In this document: piece after piece, positions 1 through 7,866 of the stretch
Layout of the letters: each line of letters starts with the position of its first letter
Numbering within the stretch: position 1 is the first letter of the stretch
Assembly: GCA_003990745.1 (NCBI GenBank)
Contig: RBNI01000148.1
Span: 1-40,208 of the forward strand
DNA from: Jimgerdemannia flammicorona
Taxonomy: Eukaryota > Mucoromycota > Endogonomycetes > Endogonales > Endogonaceae
Length of the DNA: 40,208 bases
Direction of reading: 5' to 3'
The notes under the pieces: model-generated
What the model saw: the letters and a program-made list of their open reading frames with translations, nothing else
What the model was told of the DNA's origin: nothing
The model's database searches: none
Program-made: the position numbers and the translations under genes

Positions 1-1382
1 TCTCCTTGCACCGGTAAGATCAAGTCACCCAGATCTGCCACTTGTGGTGGCCCCCACTCTTCCAGTGTATTGGCAATCGCCTCCTCATCTGCACCCCCTT
101 CTTCCTCACTCCACAAACCCTGCCATCGCTCCTTCAGAACCCCTAAGATTTGTTGCATACCATGCACCATGTCCCCATCGGTATCCAGGATCCCATCCCA
201 CCGATGTCGCACTCTCCTAGCATTGAGGAGTCTCGACAAGTACCTAGTAGGCCGCTCTCCCTCCTCAAGCCCCTGCCACCTTAGCCTGGCCGCCATGCCT
301 CGCAAATGAGTCTCCTCCTCATCCTGCAATACCTGTTGTAGTTCCACTATCTCCAATTTCGCCCTTTCCACCCTCCATCCCTCCACTCCATCAGAAGTGA
401 GCAGATCCGCCCAATCCAACTGCAATCTCCTCAGCCTGTTGGAAGCACACCTAGTGCGCTCCCTCCTCCGCCTCCCAGCCTCCCTCCCAGCTCCTCTCCA
501 AAAGCCCCTCGCAGCCTCCTTCAAATATTTCCAACAAACATCCACAGACAAACCCTCATGCCGCCACACAGCAACCTGCACCTGAATGTCCTCCACCCAT
601 GAGTCCCACAACCCCTTCTCGGCCAGTAGGGAGGAGTTAAGGCGCCAATGTCCAGGTCCATCTCCACTCCCCCCAAACCGCCCCTGCCCCAACAGTCCCC
701 AATGGTCAGACCATGGGCACCACTCTACCTCCAAGGACTTCCAAACGTCAGAACCCCAACACTCAGCCATCAGAATCCAGTCAATCCTGGTACCTAAGCC
801 ATTCACCCAATGCGTATAAACTCTTGCATCACCCCATCGCGTCCTGCCCATATCCCCCAGTGAGCTCAACCTCTCCACCTCCTCCCATGCCCCCAGCCCT
901 CCACTTCTCCCCCCTGCACTCCTCCCTCCATCAGTCCTGTCGAGATACTGATCCCAAACCATGTTAAAGTCCTCCCCCAGAACATCCACCCCTTCCTCCA
1001 AGAGAGTACCCTCCTCCATCAGTTCCTCGATCCAAGCAATCCTCTCACCCCTAACCGCAGGGCAGCAGCAAGAGCCAACCCGCACTGACTCCCACCCCGG
1101 CCTCTGCCAATCTCCCCAGACCAGTCGATCACCCCAGCTCCTGACGCTCTCCAAGTCTCCTCTACCCTTCCTCACCAGAATTGCCACCTTCCCAAACCAA
1201 ACAGCAGCCCCACCCCATTCTCTAGTCCACTCCATCCTATCATCCTCATCCTCACACCTCACATCCTATAGTAGAAATAAGTCCGCCTCCAATCCCTTGA
1301 GCCAAGTAAAAATGTTCTTCCGCCGCCCAGATCCTCTCAACCCATTCACGTTCAAAGAGAAAATGTTCGTTGTACTGTTCAT
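1..1382 (-). pseudogene. LINE-1 ORF2, N-terminal AP endonuclease part (one internal stop, truncated by window)
   Basis: Start is ATG at 1382-1380, 31 nt after the ORF1 stop and in another frame; the same start context occurs in LINE-2 at 36498. The N-terminus reads NIFSLNVNGLRG, motif I of exonuclease/endonuclease/phosphatase-fold LINE endonucleases. GEDFN lies near 975-960, RIDWI follows, and the catalytic SDHWG lies near 715-700. These are the residues that nick target DNA to prime reverse transcription. Codon 39 is TAG (1268-1266) where LINE-2 has CAA (Gln), so a C-to-T change has broken the frame; the rest to base 1 is open. The position usually occupied by the catalytic Gln-Glu reads stop-Asp here and Gln-Asp in LINE-2. 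The RT domain should lie beyond the left edge. Confidence 0.87.
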
Positions 1383-1413
1383 AGGAAATAATGTTAAATG
1401 AATATTCCATCCT

Positions 1414-3450
1414 CTACAAGTCGGCATTCCGCTCCTCCTGCACTAAGTCTAATGCACGCTCAGCAGCTCGTTCCCTTTCCCCTGATTCCTGCGCCTCCAA
1501 CCCTTTCAGAAGTTCTACCATAGCTCCATCCTCCCTCTCCTCAAAGTCCTCCCTATACTCCAGACACGCCTCTCTCCAGAGCCACAAACCATGATGCTCA
1601 ACCCAACAGTAGGCCACCCTCTCACCCGCGGCTACCACCAGCTCCGCCTTCCTCACTCCATCGACCTCATAACCCTCCTCCTCCAGGAAGATCGCAAGAA
1701 TTTCCCCTTTCAGTGCCTCCACCACACTCTCGCCCTGCAGAACCCTTTCCCAGTGCTCCTCTGGCATCGCCCACAGGTCCACCTCTCCCAACGTATCCGC
1801 GGCGAGGTTATCCATCATCGTGCGTATCCACAGCAAGTTCCCCACCTCCTTCCCTCCAGGGGTTGCTGGCCGCCCTGCATCCAACATCGTGACGTCGGCA
1901 CCCACACTGGCGGCCTCATCCCACTCCTCCTCAAGGACATCCACCAGCTCATCCTCGCCGGCTGCTACCACCTGGCCCCCTTTTTCCACATCCGGAACCC
2001 CAAAGCGCACCCGCTGGGCCCCCTTCATCACCACATCCTCAGGTGCCCTCCTCTTCACGGCCGGGCCCCTCCTGATAAGAGGAGGGGGGGTGCCATCCAA
2101 ATCCTGTTCCCAGACTTCAAAAGTGCCGTCAGTATAGGGGTCCTTGCCCAATACCTTCCCAGCCTCTTCCTTGCCTGCCTCATCCTCCCCTCCACCATTA
2201 CCTGCCCAGACACTGGCACCGGCACCCCCAGACACCTCAGCTCCAACTTTCTTCTTCTTCTTCTCTGCCGTCATACTTGCCAGAAGTTCCCTCTGCCTCC
2301 TACGCCCCTGTACCCTCTCCCACTGCCTCTTGTCCATGCGGACACGCTTCCCCTCGACAACCTCCAGATGCGTCGACTCCTCGAAAAGCTTCCAGGCCTT
2401 CGCCCTCTTTTCCACTGCTCCACTCAGCTCCTCCAACGCCTCCAACAAATCCTCCTCCTCCTCCTCACTCCCCTTCACCCTCAACACCCTACAGACGACA
2501 GCACCCCACATCAACACCGAAGGCCAGTCCCTCTCCTTTCCGATGGCCTCCCTCCCTGCCAGCCTAATCCTGACATCCACATCACCTGTCCTGATTTCCG
2601 TCCCCTCCCACACCCTAAACCCAACATCCACCACATCGCCATACTCGGCCATCACCTCCTCAACCCTCCTCCTGGTCTCCATCTTCGTCACCATAGGCAC
2701 CCCCTTGACCATCAACTGTACTACCCTGGGGTCCCACCTAAGGCACCTCACTATAGGGACCGCCACTTCGCCAACCACTACTCCCGTCTTCATCGCCACA
2801 TCCAGTGGGCCTGCCTCCTCAAATCCCACCTCCACCCCCTCCAGCCCCTTCAGGAACTTCACCGAAGCAGCCCCAGCCACCTGCTGTGAGATAAGCCCCA
2901 AGACCATCCTCGCCATCACCGCCAAGCCTCGGAAGCACAAGGTGACCGCAAACTCCGAAATCGACTTCTTGAGTAATGGCGCTACCACCAGCCCCGTCAC
3001 ACCATCAGCCAGGTCCCCCTTCCAAATCGGTAGCCCCAGCCCCACTCCGCCATCAGCCGTCACATCTCTTTTTTTTTCCTGATTCCCTGTCATGCCTCCA
3101 TCAGCAGTCCCGCCCCCAGCCACAACCCCCCCAGACCCTATGCTTGCACCCCCAGGCTGGGGTTGTGGAGAGGCCTCCTTGCCACTTGAGGTAGCAGCTG
3201 CCTTCCCTAGCTCCAGCCAGCCATCCAGTCCAGTCGCCAGTTTTCCCATCCTGACCTTATCTGCGAAGGACATCCTCTCTCCCCCATGTTGCTTCGCCCC
3301 ACCTCTGCCCCCTCCTCCGGCTCCACGTCCCCTTACCGAGGCGCTCGGCATGCCAAGACCAGCACCTCGACCCCTCCCAACATGTTGCCAGTCAAAGGCA
3401 CTGGGGCCCCCCTGCCCAGTACGCTCACCAGAATGCTTGTTACTCGCCAT
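1414..3450 (-). CDS. LINE-1 ORF1, 678-aa RNA-binding (gag-like) protein, intact
   Basis: An uninterrupted 678-codon frame from an ATG in good context (AAGATGGCG). ORF1 proteins of LINEs bind the element RNA and form the particle needed for retrotransposition. The first 60 residues are rich in Arg-Gly (GRGRGAG, RGRGAGGGGRGG), an RGG-box type RNA-binding tract. Around residues 240-310 the segment VVQLMVKGVPMV, a predicted helix (RRRVEEVMAEYGDVV) and DVDVRIRL look like the beta-alpha-beta pattern of an RRM, but this is a visual judgement. Residues 310-420 and the C-terminus are acidic and helix-rich (SEEEEEDLLEALEEL). I see no CCHC zinc knuckle, which many Tad-like ORF1 proteins have. The homologous ORF1 at 34582-36463 is broken. 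Being intact, this copy is probably recent. Confidence 0.85.
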   Translation of the reverse strand: MASNKHSGERTGQGGPSAFDWQHVGRGRGAGLGMPSASVRGRGAGGGGRGGAKQHGGERMSFADKVRMGKLATGLDGWLELGKAAATSSGKEASPQPQPGGASIGSGGVVAGGGTADGGMTGNQEKKRDVTADGGVGLGLPIWKGDLADGVTGLVVAPLLKKSISEFAVTLCFRGLAVMARMVLGLISQQVAGAASVKFLKGLEGVEVGFEEAGPLDVAMKTGVVVGEVAVPIVRCLRWDPRVVQLMVKGVPMVTKMETRRRVEEVMAEYGDVVDVGFRVWEGTEIRTGDVDVRIRLAGREAIGKERDWPSVLMWGAVVCRVLRVKGSEEEEEDLLEALEELSGAVEKRAKAWKLFEESTHLEVVEGKRVRMDKRQWERVQGRRRQRELLASMTAEKKKKKVGAEVSGGAGASVWAGNGGGEDEAGKEEAGKVLGKDPYTDGTFEVWEQDLDGTPPPLIRRGPAVKRRAPEDVVMKGAQRVRFGVPDVEKGGQVVAAGEDELVDVLEEEWDEAASVGADVTMLDAGRPATPGGKEVGNLLWIRTMMDNLAADTLGEVDLWAMPEEHWERVLQGESVVEALKGEILAIFLEEEGYEVDGVRKAELVVAAGERVAYCWVEHHGLWLWREACLEYREDFEEREDGAMVELLKGLEAQESGERERAAERALDLVQEERNADL

Positions 3451-3531
3451 CTTGATATCACCAATGCTTGAAGACGTTGTCGAAAGTGTTGTCAGAGTCT
3501 TGTGTCACCCGAATGGTACTGGTGAAAGATG

Positions 3532-4096
3532 GTACTAGTTGGCTTTGATGACTCCATCTTGATGCCAGTTATTTTCTCCATTGAGTGTTCGGCAGGGTGT
3601 CTGGCAGTCCAATATCTCTATGTAAAGACCACTTTCTGATCAAGGGTCAGTGCAGCTGGGGTAGATCAGATTGCTAGGACAATTTCAGAGTGAACTCCTT
3701 TGAGGAAGGTTGAATCTGCTATTTGTTCCTTGAGGTGGTCATCATAGCCAGCCAAGACAATCTGGTGGCAAATTCGGGTATAGAATGAGTTGGGATCTTC
3801 ACTAGTCCCTGGCAGATAGTATTGAGTTGATCCTTGAGAGCTTGCTTGATCTCTTCAGTATAATATATTGCTCTGAGGAAGGCCTTCATGTTGGCAAGTT
3901 TGGCTACACTAGCATCAGCAATGGTGGCTATATTGAACTTATATCTAGCAGGTTCTCTGAGGCTGACTAGTAGAAGGGCCAATTGAGCATCCACACCAAG
4001 GGCTCATATGGCGGCGAATTGTTCAAAGTCTTCAATGAAGGTCAGGATTGACTCTTCAGTAGTATATTCATAAAATGTGGGAGGGCACATTTCCAT
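3532..4096 (-). pseudogene. DUT-Gypsy gag fragment (copy B)
   Basis: Start ATG at 4096-4094 corresponds to the gag starts at 7867 and 28316. The translation contains DAQLALLLVSLREPARYKF and EEIKQALKDQLNTICQGL, shared with the gag of the other copies; this is the retrotransposon capsid region. It carries an in-frame TGA just before DAQLALL, at the same place as in the full copy, and a 1-nt deletion after CQGL. It still has CGA (Arg) at a position where the full element has TGA, which documents a CGA-to-TGA change in that copy. LINE-1 cuts the frame at 3532. Confidence 0.82.
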
Positions 4097-4199
4097 CTTG
4101 TCTTGAATTCTTGCAGGGGTGACTCTTGTAGTCAGAGTAGTTATTGTGGGGGTTATTCATTTTTCAGCTTGAAAGTGAGGGATTCATCTTGAATCACCA

Positions 4200-4216
4200 G
4201 CCAATGAGTACCAAGT
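4200..4216 (-). promoter_or_regulatory. primer-binding site, copy B
   Basis: Immediately inside the LTR the minus strand reads acttggtactcattggctgg, one or two changes from the family sequence TGGTGCCCATTGGCTGG seen in the 4.0-kb element. The leading TGG is the complement of a tRNA CCA end. I could not assign the tRNA. Confidence 0.6.
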
Positions 4217-4696
4217 TGTCACGTAGTGGTCACTGAGTCCTTCAAATACACCAGATTCTCTTCAAGGTATATCTCTTAGACTAACTCAAGTTTGTTATAA
4301 GCAAGTTCTTATTGGAGTACCTTCCCAAGGTCTTATAGTCCTCAAACTTCTTATCTTTAAACTGTCTTGTTATCTCTTAGATTGCTTGCAAGGAAGTGTG
4401 TGTATTGTACTAAGAGGAACTGACTTTATTTTAGAGGAAATAAGAGGAGTATTTATATAAAATATAATTCAATAGTTGCTAAGATATAAAGCTAAATATA
4501 AATTCCAATAACTAAAACTACTAAGTTTCAGGGTCAGCACTGATGGTTGTACAGGTTCAGGATGCTGGTATTATTTAGTGTCACATCAAAATGCCAGTGC
4601 TAGAACAATTTCACATTACCTCAGAATACCAGTACTGGCATTATCTAGTGTTACATGAGAATACCAGTACTAGCATTATCCAGTGTAACAAGGAAC

Positions 4697-5502
4697 TTAG
4701 AGCAGAATGTTCAGGATCATGGGGGCTTCATCATCATCATCATCATCACTGAAGGAGATGAGATCTGCAAATTTGTCATTTTTGTGTGCTTCAATGTCAT
4801 GTGGGTGATGTCATCACTGATGATGTCATCACATTTGGTGGGGAAATCGGGAACAAGATCTGGAGCTCTCCAGTCTATGAGGTTCTCTTCCACAAAATAA
4901 GGAACAAATGTGGGGTCTTGGGGAGGTCTAACTTAGATGCTTGGGCCTTGGAATACTGAGATCAATCCTTGTAGGAATTGGTCTGAGTTGTCCTGAAGGA
5001 TGGGATGCCAGAAGTCTTCTACTTCTTTACTGTTGAGAGTGATAGTGGACTGGGCTTCTGTAGCCACTCTGGCTTCTAGTGTATTGATATAGTGGAATAA
5101 CAGGTCTCTGAAATCTGAGACTCTAATATACTCTAAGTTGGAAATTGACCATGGTGCATGTCTGAAGATCTGATGGATCTTCTTAGCTATTCTCGTTTTG
5201 CATATATCCATGGGAGTGGCATCTTGTAGCTCTTGAGTACTGGCCTGTGGGAACTCCTGGCAGAGGAGGTTTCTTATTTTATACTCCTGCCATATTTGGA
5301 GGTATTCGGTAGCAATGGTGATCCTTGTTTCCATTTCATGATGGTAGAGAATAAAGTGGTAAGGGTCTACAGTACCCAGGTTGACACTGGGAGTCCTTCT
5401 AGTACAGGTCCCCATAGCTCTTCTGATGTCTTGGAACATCCTTTCCTCAACTGAGATGCCTTAGTGATTCCTTAACCTTGAGGTTTGGCAGATAGCAGAC
5501 AT
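4697..5502 (-). pseudogene. LTR-encoded gene, copy B (broken)
   Basis: Homologue of the LTR protein at 6488-7309. The ancestral start ATG lies at 5502. A TAA in the first 15 codons, a TAA after FQGPSI (about 4933) and a late frameshift near the acidic tail inactivate it. The stretch 5439-4933 is still open for 168 codons (MFQDIRRAMGTCTRRTPSV onward) and aligns without gaps to the intact copy. The final acidic tract is longer here because of extra GAT codons. Confidence 0.8.
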
Positions 5503-5581
5503 TTCATTTGTAGTAAGTCTTTGAGCTATTTTGGGATTGGTGGTTCTTGTTGGTTGCTACTACTGCAGTTCCTTGATCCTT

Positions 5582-5626
5582 CTTTTATATTCTTCAGGAT
5601 GCTTGTACTGTGATCACAATGACTCA
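5582..5626 (-). promoter_or_regulatory. LTR gene promoter in copy B: TGAGTCA and TATAAAAG
   Basis: On the minus strand TGAGTCA (5626-5620) is followed about 30 bp later by TATAAAAG (5589-5582), the same arrangement as in the other four LTRs. TGAGTCA is the consensus for Gcn4/AP-1 bZIP activators. Function is inferred. Confidence 0.55.
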
Positions 5627-5744
5627 CAGTTGGTCATCATTGCTCATCTCATATGCTGTATGATCTTCTTGTGCTCTGATCTGGTGGCTTATAAGGAAAG
5701 GCTGTCTCCTGTGCTGATGTCATCATTCTGAGGTCACTGTTACA

Positions 5745-6245
5745 ATATCTAGAGAATAACTTCACAAGACATATATAGAAAATAACACAACCCAGCAACT
5801 ATTTGAGAAATGATTAAAGTATATATCTGAGATCCTCAATCTTATATATATAGATATATATAGGCTGATATATATATTACCATATTCTAACAAGAAGTAT
5901 TTTATTATATTTATTAATAATTATATATGTAAAGTATATATATATTTCCTATTAGTAAAGAGTAAAGCCTTAGAAAAATTCAAAGAATTCAAAGTGATGA
6001 TCAAGAATAAAATAGGATATAAAATATATGCTATATAATTAGATAACAGATATGAATATATCAATGTATTCAGGTAATTTCTGAAAAATTATAGTATATA
6101 TATAATATCAAATGACAGCTTTCTATATATCTCAGCAGAATAGTATTTAACTATACAGTTATAGAAATGGCTTATATGATGATAAATATAGCTAAACTAG
6201 AATATTTCTATTAGGCTGAAGCTATTAATATGAAAACTTATATAT
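5745..6245 (+). pseudogene. Copia integrase core remnant
   Basis: From about 5890 the frame reads KYFIIFINNY, then VKSKALEKFKEFKVMI and NKIGYKIYAI, matching the Copia integrase pattern (YFLTFIDDYSR, LKSKSEALEKFKEF, N-x-T-G-x-K-I-K-x-L-R-S-D). After a frameshift comes QMTAFYISQQN (QLTAPYTPQQNG) and TVIEMAYMMINIAKLEYFY (the NRTLVEMARSML region), then AEAINMKTY at the junction. The DDE residues are mostly mutated. About 5745-5880 is too decayed to read. Confidence 0.78.
6242..6245. repeat. target-site duplication ATAT, left
   Basis: ATAT immediately left of the 5' LTR matches ATAT at 14984-14987 right of the 3' LTR. In AT-rich DNA this match alone is weak, but two further insertions of the same family also show 4-bp duplications. 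Confidence 0.65.
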
Positions 6246-6363
6246 TGTAATAGTAACCCCAGAATGATGACATCAGCACAGGAGACAGTCTTTCCTTATA
6301 AGCCACCAGATCAGAGCATAAGAAGATCATATGGCATATGAGATGAGCAATGATGACCAACTG

Positions 6364-6408
6364 TGAGTCATTGTGACCACAGTACAAACATCCTGAAGAA
6401 TATAAAAG
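6364..6408 (+). promoter_or_regulatory. LTR gene promoter: TGAGTCA site and TATAAAAG box
   Basis: TGAGTCA at 6364-6370 (Gcn4/AP-1-type bZIP consensus) lies 30 bp upstream of TATAAAAG at 6401-6408. The ancestral start codon of the LTR gene is 80 bp further on, a sensible 5' UTR length. The pair is retained in all five LTR copies (13562/13599, 15224/15261, 17659/17696 and, on the minus strand, 5626/5589), although the surroundings have mutated. Promoter activity is inferred. Confidence 0.6.
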
Positions 6409-6550
6409 AAGAATTAAGGAACTGCAGTAGCAGCAACCAACAAGAACCACCAATCTCAAAATAGCTCAAAGACTTACCACAAATGAAATGCCTGCCACCC
6501 ACTAAACCTCAAGGTCAAGGAATCACCAAGGCATCTCAGTAGAAGAAAGG

Positions 6551-7309
6551 ATGTTCCAAGACATCAGAAGAGCCATGGGGACCCACACCAGAAGGACTCC
6601 TAGTGTCAACCTGGGTACTGCAGATCTCTATCACTTTATTCTCTATCACTGTGAAATGGAAACAAGGATTACCATTGCTACCGAATGCCTCCAAATGTGG
6701 CAGGAGTACAAAATAGGAAACCTCCTCTGCTGGGAGTTCCCACAGGCCAGCACTCAAGAGCTACAAGATGCCACTCCCATGGATATACACGAAATGACGA
6801 CAGCTAAGAAGATACATCAGATCTTCAGACATGTACTATTGTCAATCTCCAACTTGGAGTATGTTAGAGTCTCAGACTCCAGAGACCTGTCATCCTACTA
6901 TATCAATGCACTAGAAGCCAGAGTGGCTACAGAAGCCCAGTCCACTATCACTCTCAACAGTGAAGAAGTAGAAGACTTCTGGCATCCTATCCTCCAGGAC
7001 AACTCAGACCAATTCCTGCAAGAATTGATCTCAGTATTCCAAGGCCCAAGCATCCAGGTTAGACCTCTCCAAGACCCCACATTTGTTCCTTATTTTGTGA
7101 AAGAGAACCTCATAGATTGGAGAGCCCCCAATTTCTCTGCCACTGAATGTGATGATGTCATTGGCGATGACATCATCCTGTATGACTTTGATATATCCGA
7201 AGCACGCGAAGTATGCGAAACGTATGACCTGTATAATGAATTCATAGATCTCATCTCCTTCAGTGATGATGATGATGAAGCCCCTATGATTCTGAACTTT
7301 CTGCTCTAA
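6551..7309 (+). CDS. LTR-encoded protein, open for 252 codons, unknown function
   Basis: Open frame MFQDIRRAMG...LNFLL inside U3. In the 3' LTR and the solo LTR at 15105 the same frame extends 21 codons upstream to an ATG (MPA.HQTSRSR...). Here that ATG (6488) is followed by a TAA where the others have CAA, so the ancestral protein was 273 aa (6488-7309). I recognise no domain. Residues 1-150 look helical and mixed in charge; the last 60 are strongly acidic with interspersed hydrophobics and end SFSDDDDEAPMILNFLL, a tail kept in four copies. That composition recalls acidic activation domains, but this is only a suggestion. There is no signal peptide or membrane segment, so an Env is unlikely. 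It has its own TATA box upstream and would share the LTR polyadenylation site. Confidence 0.72.
   Translation: MFQDIRRAMGTHTRRTPSVNLGTADLYHFILYHCEMETRITIATECLQMWQEYKIGNLLCWEFPQASTQELQDATPMDIHEMTTAKKIHQIFRHVLLSISNLEYVRVSDSRDLSSYYINALEARVATEAQSTITLNSEEVEDFWHPILQDNSDQFLQELISVFQGPSIQVRPLQDPTFVPYFVKENLIDWRAPNFSATECDDVIGDDIILYDFDISEAREVCETYDLYNEFIDLISFSDDDDEAPMILNFLL
7151..7177. repeat. inverted repeat inside the LTR gene, ATF/CRE-like
   Basis: Arms GATGATGTCAT (7151-7161) and ATGACATCATC (7167-7177) are perfect inverted copies with a 5-bp spacer. In the solo LTR the matching place reads GATGACGTCATC (16024-16035), a perfect palindrome containing the CRE/ATF consensus TGACGTCA. A C-to-T change at its CpG would give the form seen here. 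Confidence 0.5.
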
Positions 7310-7316
7310 GTTCTTT

Positions 7317-7417
7317 GTTATACTGGATAATACCAGCACTGGTATTCTGAGGTGATGCAAAATTGTTCCAGCACCAGCATTTTGATATGACACTAGATAA
7401 TACCAGCATCCTGAACC
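7317..7417 (+). repeat. 35-bp minisatellite in LTR, about 3 degenerate units
   Basis: Tandem units resembling ACTGGATAATACCAGCACTG plus 15 bp, starting 8 bp after the LTR gene stop. Unit number differs among LTRs (four at 14515-14650, three at 16178-16282) and accounts for most of their length differences. Confidence 0.75.
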
Positions 7418-7512
7418 TATACAACTATCAGTACCGACCCTGGAACTTAGTAGTTTTAGTTATTAGAATTGATATTTAGCTTTATATCTTAGCAACATTG
7501 AATTATATTTTG

Positions 7513-7545
7513 TATAAATACCCCTCTTATTTCCTCTGAAATAAA
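7513..7545 (+). promoter_or_regulatory. second LTR promoter and polyadenylation signal: TATAAATA and AATAAA
   Basis: TATAAATA at 7513-7520 is followed by AATAAA at 7540-7545, and the same pair occurs at 14746/14773 and 16379/16406. This is the usual LTR arrangement: transcription would start just downstream and, in the 3' LTR, cleavage would follow the AATAAA. It is placed to drive the genomic RNA and to end transcripts of the LTR gene. Confidence 0.65.
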
Positions 7546-7749
7546 TTCAGTTCTGGTTTCACTTACACATACTTCCTTGCAAGCAATCTAAGAGATAACA
7601 AGATAGTTAAAGATAAGAAGTTTGAGAACTATAAGACCTTGAGAACTCCAATAAGAACTTGCTTACAACAAACTTGAGTTAGTCTAAGAGATACATCTTG
7701 AAGAGAATCTGGTATATTTGAAGGACTCAGCGACCACTATGTGACAACT

Positions 7750-7766
7750 TGATGCCCATTGGCTAG
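7750..7766 (+). promoter_or_regulatory. primer-binding site, copy A
   Basis: TGATGCCCATTGGCTAG, three bases inside the 5' LTR, is the family sequence TGGTGCCCATTGGCTGG with two G-to-A changes. The same leader occurs at 4216 and 28415 on the minus strand. The primer tRNA was not identified. Confidence 0.65.
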
Positions 7767-7866
7767 TGATTTAAGACGAATCCCTCACTTTCAAGCTGAA
7801 AAATGAACAATCCCCATAACAACTACCCTGACTACAAGAGTCACCCCTGCAAGAATTCAAGACAAG

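Larger units (their letters stand above)
1..3531 (-). mobile_element. LINE-1: non-LTR retrotransposon, 3' part outside window
   Basis: A minus-strand LINE with about 80 bp of 5' UTR (3531-3451), ORF1 (3450-1414), a 31-nt spacer and ORF2 starting at 1382 and running off the window at base 1. The 5' UTR and both ORFs are homologous to the plus-strand LINE at 34490-40208, so the two belong to one family. The ORF1/ORF2 layout, an N-terminal endonuclease of the AP type, and an RT of the non-LTR type in the sister copy fit the Tad/L1-like LINEs of fungi; the clade assignment is inference. The 5' end abuts a minus-strand Gypsy gag at 3532, so the LINE was probably inserted into that Gypsy element. 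The copy is GC-rich and well preserved compared with its surroundings. Confidence 0.9.
3532..5744 (-). mobile_element. DUT-Gypsy copy B, 5' end only (LTR, leader, start of gag)
   Basis: Read on the minus strand: a 1528-bp LTR (5744-4217), a leader with the family primer-binding site, and gag from 4096 until LINE-1 interrupts it at 3531. It is closely similar to the first 2.2 kb of the full element at 6246-14983. The last Gypsy bases before LINE-1 (gccaactagta on the minus strand) correspond to about 8422-8432 of that element. The remainder presumably lies beyond LINE-1, left of the window. The plus-strand flank at 5745 continues as Copia integrase, so this element was inserted into the same Copia copy as its neighbours, in the opposite orientation. 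Its other target-site duplication cannot be checked. Confidence 0.88.
4217..5744 (-). repeat. DUT-Gypsy LTR, copy B (1528 bp)
   Basis: Minus-strand LTR beginning TGTAACAGTGACC at 5744 and ending CGTGACA at 4217. It has the same parts as the other four LTRs of this family: a TGAGTCA site (5626-5620), a TATAAAAG box (5589-5582), the LTR gene (5502-4697), a degenerate 35-bp minisatellite (about 4690-4560), a second TATA region near 4455, and a U5 end next to the primer-binding site. A run of CAT triplets at about 4731-4748 is the Asp-repeat codons of the LTR gene on the minus strand. Confidence 0.9.
6246..7746 (+). repeat. DUT-Gypsy 5' LTR (1501 bp)
   Basis: Starts TGTAATAGTAACCCC and ends TATGTGACA, followed directly by the primer-binding site. 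It is unusually long for a fungal Gypsy element because U3 holds a protein-coding gene (6488-7309). The likely U3/R boundary lies after the second TATA box at 7513-7520, leaving about 200 bp of R plus U5. The 3' LTR is 39 bp longer, mainly by one extra 35-bp minisatellite unit. Confidence 0.92.

Noticed and set aside
1591..2889. 432-codon plus-strand ORF
   Set aside because: Lies antisense to the intact LINE ORF1; its Pro/His/Leu-rich, low-complexity translation is the mirror of a GC-rich coding strand with no homologous motif.
5870..5960. TA-rich repeats as an origin or centromere element
   Set aside because: They fall within the decayed Copia integrase, where loss of C and G explains the TA tracts.
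6551..7309. LTR gene as an Env protein
   Set aside because: No signal peptide, transmembrane segment or Cys pattern; acidic, soluble-looking sequence.
7317..7417. Regular 35-bp repeats as a CRISPR array
   Set aside because: Units are directly adjacent without unique spacers, inside an LTR of a eukaryotic-type element.
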